Counted from the first letter of the stretch, positions 1 through 4,940 are shown. The stretch is DNA of 5,223 nt from Allosphingosinicella sp. (GCA_030146745.1 JASLBD010000210.1:1-5223), one strand, 5' to 3'. Notes: generated by a model not told the origin, from the letters alone. Numbers and translations: made by a program.

Positions 1-1053
1 GCGCCGGGCCCAGCCGACGCAATAGAGGCCCCCGTTCGGACCGGCTTCGATCACCCCGTCCTGATTGGCGAAGCGGCCGCGGCCATGTTCGTAGGGGACC
101 CCCTCGATCGGCGGGGTCCGGTAGCCGATGCAGCTGATCACTAGGCCGCACTCGATCGAATAAAGCTCGCCGGTGCCGACCGAGCGCAGGTCGTCGGTAA
201 GCCGGGTGCGCTCGACGATCAGGCGCTCGACCTTGCCCTCGCCCTCGACCGCCACCGGCATGGCGAAGAAGTCGAAGTCGATCGTCTTGGCCTTGTCCTG
301 CGGCAGGTTGGCGAAGTCGCGCAAATGGGTGACCGACTTGCGCATTCCGGGCTCGAGCAGTGCATCGTCGGCCGGGGGAGGGAAATCGGCGAGGTCGACG
401 CGGGGCGCCGCCGCCTCGAGATGGCCGAGCTCGCCAAGCTCCTTGGGAGTCATCGCGATCTGGTGCGGGCCGCGCCGGCCGAGCACGTGGACGGTCCGGA
501 TCGCGCTTCCCTCGAGCGCGTCGAGGGCCCGGCCGACGATGTCGGAGCCGGCGAATTCCGCTCTCGTCTTGGCGAGGATGCGGGCGACGTCGAGAGCGAC
601 GTTGCCGTTGCCGATCACGGCGGCTGCGGCGACGTCGAGCGGCGGGTCGAGGCCCGCGAAGTCGGGATGGCCGTTATACCAGCCGACGAAGGCGGCCGAG
701 CCGACCACGCCCGGAAGGTCGCTTCCGGGAAGATCGAGCGGCCGGTCGTTCGGCGCTCCGGTGGCGAGGACGACGGCGTCGTACAGCCCGACCAGCTCCG
801 CCACCGTCACGTCCGGACCGACGCAGACATTGCCGACGAAGCGGACGTTGGCCGAGAGCGCCACCTTCTCGTAGCGCCGGTAGACCGCCTTGATCGACTG
901 GTGGTCGGGGGCGACTCCGGAGCGGATCAGTCCGTAGGGGACGGGCAGCCGGTCGATCATGTCGATCTGGACCTCGTCGCCGTAGAGCTTCTGGAGCGCC
1001 TCGGCGGTATAATAGCCCGCCGGGCCGGAGCCGATGATCGCCACATGCCGCAT
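1..1053 (-). CDS. fprA: Ferredoxin-NADP+ reductase, FprA/adrenodoxin reductase type (3' end cut by window edge)
   Basis: I translated 351 codons with no stop from ATG at 1053 down to base 1. The protein is a two-dinucleotide-binding-domain flavoprotein expected to pass electrons between NADPH and ferredoxin in the cytoplasm. Visible motifs are the FAD-binding GSGPAG at residues 8-13, the family block LPVPYGLIRSGVAPDHQSIK at 36-55, LATGA at 97-101, a second Rossmann motif GNGNVALD at 148-155 for NADPH, GRRG at 192-195 (arginines expected to bind the NADPH 2'-phosphate), SCIGYR at 307-312, and GWARR at 347-351. The last is the start of the conserved GWxKRGPxG segment that contacts flavin and NADP. 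Family members run to about 430-460 residues, so some 80-110 C-terminal residues lie outside the window. The start is supported by a GGGAGGG ribosome site about 10 nt upstream and by the Rossmann motif beginning at residue 4. This is not the plant-type FNR fold. The ferredoxin partner is not in view. Confidence 0.93.
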   Translation of the reverse strand, partial: MRHVAIIGSGPAGYYTAEALQKLYGDEVQIDMIDRLPVPYGLIRSGVAPDHQSIKAVYRRYEKVALSANVRFVGNVCVGPDVTVAELVGLYDAVVLATGAPNDRPLDLPGSDLPGVVGSAAFVGWYNGHPDFAGLDPPLDVAAAAVIGNGNVALDVARILAKTRAEFAGSDIVGRALDALEGSAIRTVHVLGRRGPHQIAMTPKELGELGHLEAAAPRVDLADFPPPADDALLEPGMRKSVTHLRDFANLPQDKAKTIDFDFFAMPVAVEGEGKVERLIVERTRLTDDLRSVGTGELYSIECGLVISCIGYRTPPIEGVPYEHGRGRFANQDGVIEAGPNGGLYCVGWARR

Positions 1054-1084
1054 CTTGCCCGAGCCCTCCCCAAATGTGGACGCG

Positions 1085-1112
1085 ATGCTAGCGCCGCGCG
1101 GGCCGGTGGCAA
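1085..1112 (-). promoter_or_regulatory. Candidate sigma-70 promoter for the ferredoxin reductase gene
   Basis: On the minus strand, TTGCCA (1112-1107) is followed after 16 nt by TAGCAT (1090-1085). These match TTGACA at five of six and TATAAT at four of six positions. The -10 box lies about 31 nt before the ATG at 1053, which would give a short leader holding the GGGAGGG site. This is pattern matching in GC-rich DNA only. No comparable promoter was evident for the divergent gene at 1165. Confidence 0.35.
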
Positions 1113-1164
1113 GCCGCCTTCGTCATTGCCGGTTCAGGCGGCCGCGAGCATGGCGGGAGTCGCC

Positions 1165-1515
1165 ATGAAGACCTTTCTCCTCCTCGCCGCCGCCGCCGTC
1201 GCGGCTCCCGCTCTCGCCCAGCCTCCCGTCAAGCGTGCCGAAGCCAGCATCCCCTTCGCGAACCATCGCCACGCGATCCGCGACTTCGAGGCTCCCGGCG
1301 ACGAGTTCGTCTATCTCCAGAACCGGCAGCGCCGCTGGTACCGGGCGGATCTCGGCCATTGCCCCGGGCTCAAATGGGCCCATTCGATCGGCTACGACAC
1401 GCGCGGCGGGATCAACCTCGACAGCTTCGGGGCGATCCTGGTCGACGGCGGGCGCTGCCCGATCGTCTCCCTCACCCGAAGCGACGGCCCGCCGCGCAAG
1501 GCGAAGAAGGGCTGA
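1165..1515 (+). CDS. Small exported protein, DUF6491 family
   Basis: This is a 116-residue protein of unknown function. Residues 1-18 form a Sec signal peptide: Lys at position 2, a Leu/Ala-rich core, then ALA before Gln19, so the mature form is about 98 residues and probably periplasmic. The mature part resembles the DUF6491 family: an IPF start (29-31), an acidic IRDFEAPGDEFVYLQ stretch (38-52), RRWYRADL (56-63), Cys66 in GHCPGL, a Gly/Asp-rich IGYDTRGGINLDSFGAI segment (75-91), and Cys98 in GRCPIV. The two cysteines could form a disulfide after export. The C-terminus is basic (RKAKKG). ATG 1165 is chosen over the in-frame ATG at 1150 because GGGAG (1155-1159) sits 5 nt before it and the signal peptide then starts correctly. 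The gene is divergent from the ferredoxin reductase and appears to be transcribed alone. The family assignment is from remembered sequence pattern, not a search. Confidence 0.8.
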   Translation: MKTFLLLAAAAVAAPALAQPPVKRAEASIPFANHRHAIRDFEAPGDEFVYLQNRQRRWYRADLGHCPGLKWAHSIGYDTRGGINLDSFGAILVDGGRCPIVSLTRSDGPPRKAKKG

Positions 1516-1609
1516 CGTCATTCCGGCGAACGCCGGAATCCATGAACATTGCGGTGCGAGCTGAAGGATGGCCGGTGTTCATGGATCCCGGATCAAGTCC
1601 GGGATGACG
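1516..1609. repeat. Complex palindromic (REP-like) intergenic repeat, likely bidirectional terminator
   Basis: The element begins right after the stop codon of the DUF6491 gene and ends 8 nt before the stop codon of the convergent gene. It contains four pairings: terminal CGTCAT (1516-1521) with ATGACG (1604-1609); hairpin A, ATTCCGGCG/CGCCGGAAT around AA (1520-1539); an internal 11-bp perfect inverted repeat ATCCATGAACA (1538-1548) with TGTTCATGGAT (1576-1586); and hairpin B, ATCCCGGA/TCCGGGAT around TCAAG (1585-1605). Together these can fold as a cloverleaf on either strand. The style matches dispersed GTCATTCCGG-type repeats common between genes in sphingomonads. A shorter relative lies at 4249-4284, sharing CGTCATTCCG and CCGGGATGACG. 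Transcription termination for both flanking genes is inferred from placement; there is no T-run. Confidence 0.8.
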
Positions 1610-1617
1610 AATTGAGG

Positions 1618-1938
1618 TCAGCCCTTCTTGCCCTTGTCCTCGAGCATCGCCGCGCCCTGGCTTCGGATCAGCGGCTCGATCATCCCCCGGAAGAAGGTCA
1701 GCGCCGGCGGCAGCATCACCGTCATGCGCACGATCGTCTCATGGATCTCGATCTGGGTCGCGACCTGCTGGCCCATCGCTCCGACGTCGAGGTCGAGCCG
1801 GTCGCCGGTCCAGCGCGAGCTCACCTGGGCTCCGCCCGGTATGTGGTCGGTCAGCTTGCCGACGTTGCGCTCGATCCGGCGCCGCGCCTCCTCGGCGCCG
1901 AGTTTGTGGGGAAGGTCGACGGTGAGGGGAGTGGTCAT
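1618..1938 (-). CDS. Polyhydroxyalkanoic acid system family protein (PHA_gran_rgn type)
   Basis: This is a 106-residue soluble protein with no signal peptide. The N-terminal block MTTPLTVDLPHKLGAEEA followed by RRRIERNVGKL fits the small family named for proteins encoded near polyhydroxyalkanoate granule genes. Members look like a short alpha/beta fold, and their biochemical role is not established. The middle part (residues 38-76) alternates polar and hydrophobic residues as in beta strands, and a helical segment LPPALTFFRGMIEPLIRSQG (77-96) precedes a charged DKGKKG tail. No PHA synthase, phasin or depolymerase gene is next to it, so a link to PHA is by family name only. Start 1938 is preferred over an in-frame extension to 2094, because AAGGG (1950-1946) lies 7 nt before this ATG and the upstream frame reads as low-complexity, Cys/Arg-rich sequence that overlaps the msrB start. 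The gene faces the DUF6491 gene and diverges from msrB. Confidence 0.8.
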   Translation of the reverse strand: MTTPLTVDLPHKLGAEEARRRIERNVGKLTDHIPGGAQVSSRWTGDRLDLDVGAMGQQVATQIEIHETIVRMTVMLPPALTFFRGMIEPLIRSQGAAMLEDKGKKG

Positions 1939-1940
1939 GC

Positions 1941-2002
1941 AGCGGCCCTTAGCGAGGCAGGCCGCTCTCCTCCAAGGCTTTTTGCCTTGCGGTGCTGAGC
2001 AT
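1941..2002 (-). promoter_or_regulatory. Possible structured leader with a 17-codon ORF before the PHA-system gene
   Basis: On the minus strand a short frame runs from ATG at 2002 to TAA at 1951-1949 (MLSTARQKALEESGLPR). Its stop overlaps the AAGGG ribosome site of the next gene. A perfect 7-bp inverted repeat AGCGGCC/GGCCGCT (1941-1947 and 1960-1966) partly covers that site, and a second, CAAGGC/GCCTTG around a five-base loop, lies at 1973-1989. This layout could couple translation of the two frames, but the short ORF has a poorly spaced ribosome site (AAAGG only 2 nt from its ATG) and may be chance. Confidence 0.2.
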
Positions 2003-2072
2003 GGCCTTTCGCCCAGGGTGGCGAAGCCGCCGGGCGTTCCTACATAAGCCACTGGACAAAAAGGCGGTTTCA

Positions 2073-2582
2073 ATGAGCGACAGCAGAGTTTCAAGGCGCA
2101 GCTTCATCGGCTCGGCGGCGGCGGCCGCGGTCGCCGCGGGCGCCGGCTTCGCCATTTTCGGCCGCAGCGGCGCCCCCGCCGAGGCGGCGGAGCGCTTCGA
2201 GGTGACGAAGACTCCCGCCGAATGGCGCCGGCTGCTCGGTCCGCAGCGTTATGCCGTGCTTCGCGAAGCGGCCACCGAACGCGCCGGTTCGAGCCCGCTC
2301 GACAAGGAGAAGAGGCGAGGCACCTTCCTGTGCGCCGGCTGCGACCTTCCGGTCTACGGCTCGGCCGCCAAGTTCGACAGCGGCACCGGCTGGCCGAGCT
2401 TCACCGCGCCGCTGCCCAATGCGGTTCGCACCCGCCCCGACCGGGCCCTGTTCATGGTCCGCACCGAGGTCCATTGCCGGCGCTGCGGCGGCCATCTCGG
2501 CCACGTCTTCGACGACGGTCCCAGGCCGACCGGAAAGCGCTTCTGCATGAACGGCCTCGCCTTGAAGTTCCGGGCGGCATGA
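2073..2582 (+). CDS. msrB: Peptide-methionine (R)-S-oxide reductase MsrB, Tat-exported
   Basis: This 169-residue protein reduces the R epimer of methionine sulfoxide in proteins. The N-terminus carries a twin-arginine signal, SRRSFIG at residues 7-13, then an Ala/Gly-rich core and AEA (36-38) as the likely cleavage site; Tat export would fit a folded zinc protein. The MsrB domain starts near residue 45 (KTPAEWRRLL). Visible landmarks are the zinc ligands CAGC (Cys87, Cys90) and CRRC (Cys135, Cys138), GTGWPSF (104-110), GGHLGHVFDDGP (139-150), and the catalytic Cys158 in RFCMN. Thr105 stands where MsrB proteins with a resolving cysteine have Cys (GCGWPSF), so the enzyme must be recycled in another way. 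ATG 2073 has AAGGCGG (2061-2067) 5 nt upstream and places the Tat motif at the N-terminus; the in-frame ATG at 1992 would bury it. The stop overlaps the msrA start by 4 nt, indicating an operon with translational coupling. Confidence 0.96.
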   Translation: MSDSRVSRRSFIGSAAAAAVAAGAGFAIFGRSGAPAEAAERFEVTKTPAEWRRLLGPQRYAVLREAATERAGSSPLDKEKRRGTFLCAGCDLPVYGSAAKFDSGTGWPSFTAPLPNAVRTRPDRALFMVRTEVHCRRCGGHLGHVFDDGPRPTGKRFCMNGLALKFRAA

Positions 2583-3196
2583 ACCGGACGACTCAAGCCC
2601 TGCTCGGCGCCCTGCTCCTGCTCGTGGGCGTCGCGGTCGCGCTTCACGCGCCTCGTCCCGGAATCGCCGCGCCCAACACGAAGCTGGCCTCGGCGGTCTT
2701 CGCCGGCGGCTGCTTCTGGTGCACCGAAGCCGATTTCGACAAGATACCCGGGGTGGTCTCGGCCACGTCCGGCTACGCCGGAGGCAAGGCCGCCAATCCG
2801 ACCTACGAGCAGGTTTCGGCCGGCAATACCGGCCATATCGAGGTGGTGAGGGTGGTCTACGATCCCGCCCGGGTCAGCTACCAGAGGCTTCTCGCCCGCT
2901 TCTTCCGGACCATCGACCCGCTCGACGGCGGCGGCCAGTTCTGCGACCGCGGCAGCCAGTATCGCTCCGCCATCTTCGTCGCCAACCCGGCCGAGCGCCG
3001 CCTCGCCGAAGCGACAAAGGCGAGGGCCGCCGCGCTCCTCAAGAAGCCGATCGCCACGCAGATCCTGCCGGCCGCCCCCTTCTACGCGGCGGAAGACTAT
3101 CACCAGGATTACTACCGCAAGAACCCCGCCAAATATAAATATTACCGCTGGCGCTGCGGCCGCGACGCCCGCCTCGCCAAGGTCTGGGGCAAATAG
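2579..3196 (+). CDS. msrA: Peptide-methionine (S)-S-oxide reductase MsrA, exported
   Basis: This 205-residue protein reduces the S epimer of methionine sulfoxide and complements MsrB encoded directly upstream. Residues 5-22 form a hydrophobic segment after an Arg-containing start, with GIAA (28-31) before the mature protein, so it is either cleaved by signal peptidase I or anchored in the inner membrane facing the periplasm. There is no lipobox cysteine. The MsrA domain shows GGCFWCTE (43-50) with catalytic Cys45 and a nearby Cys48 (CFWC type), GVVSATSGYAGG (58-69), NPTYEQVSAGNTGHIEVV (73-90), FFRTIDPLDGGGQFCDRGSQ (108-127) and the EDYHQDYY block (172-179). Further cysteines are Cys122 and Cys193 (RWRCGRD). 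Cys48 or Cys193 could serve as the resolving cysteine; the sequence alone does not decide. The ATG at 2579 overlaps the msrB TGA (ATGA). The stop is 9 nt from that of the facing YihY gene, with no terminator hairpin visible between them. Confidence 0.96.
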   Translation: MNRTTQALLGALLLLVGVAVALHAPRPGIAAPNTKLASAVFAGGCFWCTEADFDKIPGVVSATSGYAGGKAANPTYEQVSAGNTGHIEVVRVVYDPARVSYQRLLARFFRTIDPLDGGGQFCDRGSQYRSAIFVANPAERRLAEATKARAAALLKKPIATQILPAAPFYAAEDYHQDYYRKNPAKYKYYRWRCGRDARLAKVWGK

Positions 3197-3205
3197 GATT
3201 GGCCG

Positions 3206-4213
3206 TCAGCGGGCCGCCGTCCTTCCTCCTCCACCCGTTCGCGCCAGGACCAGTCCCACCGCCGCCATTGGCCAGCTGATCCGCTCGGGTCTTCCGGCGG
3301 GCACTTCGGGTTCCGGCTCCGGCTCCGGCTCCGCCGCCCCCGGGGCCGCCCCCGCCTCCTTCGCCTGCTGCCGCTCGAGCTCGGAGTTCATCTCGCCGCC
3401 CATCAGGACGATATAGGCGCTGAGATAGAGCCAGGTGAGGAAGACGGCGACTCCGCCGAGCGAGCCGTAGGTGGCGTTGTAATTGCCGAATTGGGAAACG
3501 TAGAAGCCGAAGCCGAGGCTTCCGGCGAGCCACAGCAAGGTGGCCGCGGCCGAGCCCGGGCTGATCCACATCCAGGGCGCGTCCGGCCGGTTGGGGGCGT
3601 AGCGGTAGACCGCGGCGAGGCCGAAACCCACCGCCACCATCGCCGCCGCCCAGAACAGGATCTGGAGCAGGCTGTGCGCCCAGGCCGGAAATCCGGGGAA
3701 GAGGGATTCGACCCACCCCATCACCGATATCCCGGCCGCCGCGATGATCAGCACGATGAGCGCGCCGACGGTCATGGCGAGCGACAGGAGAGTCGCCTTG
3801 ATGAAGCCCCGGCTCTCCTTCACCTCATAGGCGATGTTGAGAGCGGTCACGATCGCGCCCGAGCCCTTGCTCGCTCCGTAGATGGCGAGGGCGACGGCGA
3901 CCGCGAGGCTCCATCCCTTCGCTGCGTCGGGGGATCCGGTCATGCTCCTGAGCTGGTCGCCGATCAGGGCCGCCGCGTCCTCGGGAAGAACGCCGAACAA
4001 CTGGCGGATATGCTCGGCGACCGTTTCCGGATCGGCGACGAGGCCGTAGACCAGCACCGTCGCCGCCAGCAGCGGGACTATGGACAGGAAGGCGTAGAAG
4101 GCGACCCCGGCGGCGAGCAGCCCGACATTGTCGTCCCCCGATTCCTTCCAGGTGCGGACGAGAACGGCCCGCCATTCCCTGAGCGCGGGCCAGCGTATCG
4201 GTTGGATTGCCAT
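3206..4213 (-). CDS. YihY/virulence factor BrkB family membrane protein
   Basis: This is a 335-residue inner-membrane protein of a widespread family whose function is not settled; older annotations as ribonuclease BN (rbn) are wrong. A short cytoplasmic N-terminus carries TWKESGDDNVGLLAAGVAFY (21-40), the usual family opening. Likely membrane spans are near residues 32-58, 101-118, 140-165, 181-203, 217-240 and 251-274. Signature stretches are FYAFLSIVPLLAA (39-51), YRYAPNRP (203-210), NYNATYGSLGG (244-254) and LMGGEMNSELER (270-281). After residue 285 the family core ends, and a 50-residue tail follows: Ala/Gly-rich, then EPEPEPEPE (295-303), then a weakly hydrophobic and Gly/Arg-rich end. 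The start at 4213 has AGGGG about 6 nt upstream. It lies 78 nt downstream of the HD-domain gene on the same strand, with a palindromic repeat between, so joint transcription is possible but may be attenuated. Its 3' end faces msrA. Confidence 0.93.
   Translation of the reverse strand: MAIQPIRWPALREWRAVLVRTWKESGDDNVGLLAAGVAFYAFLSIVPLLAATVLVYGLVADPETVAEHIRQLFGVLPEDAAALIGDQLRSMTGSPDAAKGWSLAVAVALAIYGASKGSGAIVTALNIAYEVKESRGFIKATLLSLAMTVGALIVLIIAAAGISVMGWVESLFPGFPAWAHSLLQILFWAAAMVAVGFGLAAVYRYAPNRPDAPWMWISPGSAAATLLWLAGSLGFGFYVSQFGNYNATYGSLGGVAVFLTWLYLSAYIVLMGGEMNSELERQQAKEAGAAPGAAEPEPEPEPEVPAGRPERISWPMAAVGLVLARTGGGGRTAAR
3309..3332. repeat. Hexanucleotide tandem repeat inside the YihY-family gene
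   Basis: Four head-to-tail GGYTCC units (GGTTCC, then three GGCTCC) encode, on the minus strand, the Glu-Pro dipeptide run of the YihY C-terminal tail. Each unit adds one EP dipeptide without shifting frame, so copy number could vary between strains without breaking the gene. Confidence 0.7.
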
Positions 4214-4248
4214 GGTGGCCCCTAACCGGGCGCGGGCGCGGCGGTTCC

Positions 4249-4284
4249 CGTCATTCCGTCGTCCCGGCCCTCGCCGGGATGACG
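4249..4284. repeat. Short palindromic (REP-like) repeat between HD and YihY genes
   Basis: The best fold pairs CGTCGTCCCGGC (4257-4268) with GCCGGGATGACG (4273-4284), 12 bp with one wobble or mismatch depending on strand, around a four-base loop. An alternative closes CGTCAT (4249-4254) against ATGACG (4279-4284). It shares its two end sequences with the larger element at 1516-1609, so it looks like a collapsed or single-hairpin copy. It sits between two same-strand genes, in the leader of the YihY gene if they are co-transcribed, where it could weaken transcription or protect RNA ends. That role is inferred. Confidence 0.7.
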
Positions 4285-4291
4285 GTTCGGC

Positions 4292-4837
4292 TCACACCAT
4301 CGACTTCGGATTGGAAAACACCCGCGCCACCTCAGGCTCGAAGCTCTCCAGCGGGTCCACCTCGAACCCGGGATCGAAGGCGGGCGCATCCCAATCGTCG
4401 ACCAGCTTCTCGGCGAAGGCATACCAGCTCTCCCCCTTGAACCGCTCGCGACCCTCCGGATCCTTGCCGAGATGCTCGAAATAATAGCGGCCCTGGAACT
4501 CCTGGTGCCAGTAGACGGCGTGGTAGACGTCCTCGCGCACGTAAGGCTTGAGCATCTCCGCCGCGATCGGGCCGTGATTGGGGATCGAGAAGAGCTTGCC
4601 GAGATCGTGGCAGAGCGCCGCGACCACCTCCTCGTCGCTCGCGCCGGAGCGGCGGGCGAGGGTTCCGGCCATGAGCGAGTGGGTGAGCTGGTTGGCGGCG
4701 AAGCCGACCTCGATCGCCTCCAGCCGGGCGAGGCCGTCCATGATCTGCCGGGCGGCGTCCGTCCTTATGTGCTTGCCGTGCTCGGCGGCGATATGGGCCC
4801 AGTCCCGGGCCGTGCCGTTCCTCATGTCGGTGAACAT
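4292..4837 (-). CDS. HD-domain protein, HD phosphohydrolase / diiron HD oxygenase-like (PhnZ/TmpB-related)
   Basis: This is a 181-residue soluble protein. The HD core shows His53 in NQLTHSLMAGTLARRSGA, His77-Asp78 in ALCHDLGK, His88 in NHGPIAAEML, His111 in YWHQEFQGRYY, and Asp150 in DDWDAPAF. Recalled PhnZ motifs align along NQLxHSL, RSGA, HDLG and the later His, suggesting a dimetal site of the kind that acts as a mixed-valent diiron oxygenase in PhnZ, TmpB and MIOX. Many relatives of this length are simply annotated as predicted HD phosphohydrolases, so the reaction is open. The C-terminal part (FDPGFEVDPLESFEPEVARVF) is a conserved-looking tail. The start is supported by AGGAG (4850-4846) 8 nt upstream of ATG 4837. 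No phosphonate transport, lyase or dioxygenase partner gene is in the window to point to a substrate. The YihY gene follows 78 nt downstream. Confidence 0.82.
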   Translation of the reverse strand: MFTDMRNGTARDWAHIAAEHGKHIRTDAARQIMDGLARLEAIEVGFAANQLTHSLMAGTLARRSGASDEEVVAALCHDLGKLFSIPNHGPIAAEMLKPYVREDVYHAVYWHQEFQGRYYFEHLGKDPEGRERFKGESWYAFAEKLVDDWDAPAFDPGFEVDPLESFEPEVARVFSNPKSMV

Positions 4838-4860
4838 GGGCGTGTCTCCTGTCGCCCGAC

Positions 4861-4889
4861 GGATTACGCCCCGCGGCCGCCGCTTTCAA
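4861..4889 (-). promoter_or_regulatory. Weak candidate promoter for the HD-domain gene
   Basis: On the minus strand TTGAAA (4889-4884) is followed after exactly 17 nt by TAATCC (4866-4861), about 23 nt before the start codon at 4837. The -35 box is good (five of six matches to TTGACA), the -10 box poor. It overlaps one arm of the hairpins described at 4879-4924. Confidence 0.25.
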
Positions 4890-4891
4890 CG

Positions 4892-4924
4892 AAAAGCGGC
4901 CCCGGGCCGGAGCCGGAGCCGCTT
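4892..4924 (-). terminator. Candidate intrinsic terminator of hsp20
   Basis: Read on the minus strand, AAGCGGCTCCGG (4924-4913) pairs with CCGGGGCCGCTT (4905-4894) across a 7-nt loop, a 12-bp stem with one G-U pair, followed by a short run of Ts (4895-4892). It begins 16 nt after the hsp20 stop codon, where a terminator is expected. The T-run is short (four), so efficiency is uncertain. A competing hairpin uses the same 3' arm (see findings). Confidence 0.6.
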
Positions 4925-4940
4925 CGCCTGCGTCAGCGGA

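Noticed and set aside
1113..1142. GCCGCCT/AGGCGGC inverted repeat before the DUF6491 gene.
   Set aside because: A 7-bp GC stem with a 16-nt loop is expected by chance in this base composition and has no clear relation to a promoter or ribosome site.
173..1164. Long open frames on the plus strand across the ferredoxin reductase gene, including one continuing into the DUF6491 gene.
   Set aside because: They are antisense to a clearly conserved flavoprotein and read as Arg/Ala/Ser-rich or low-complexity sequence with no recognisable motif; such frames are common in GC-rich coding DNA. Only the 1165-1515 part is a gene.
1939..2072. Search for promoters of msrB and the PHA-system gene in their divergent gap, including TACATA at 2041-2046 and GGAAC on the minus strand.
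   Set aside because: No -35 box lies at a usable distance from TACATA, and the GGAAC has no CGTT-type partner at 16-17 nt as an EcfG-type promoter would need.
2222..2578. In-frame extension of msrA upstream across the msrB gene.
   Set aside because: The extension is an Arg/Pro/Leu-rich shadow of msrB. The ATG at 2579 gives a normal N-terminal export signal and a standard ATGA overlap.
2354..3103. 249-residue minus-strand open frame opposite msrB and msrA.
   Set aside because: Both plus-strand genes show full catalytic motifs; the antisense frame has no recognisable domain.
3131..3143. AT-rich patch AATATAAATATT near the msrA 3' end, resembling a promoter -10 region or binding site.
   Set aside because: It is explained by Lys and Tyr codons (KYKYY) conserved in the MsrA C-terminus, has no -35 partner, and no gene starts downstream on either strand nearby.
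3491..4225. 244-residue plus-strand open frame opposite the YihY gene.
   Set aside because: It is Arg/Gly/Asp-rich shadow sequence opposite a six-span membrane protein with family signatures.
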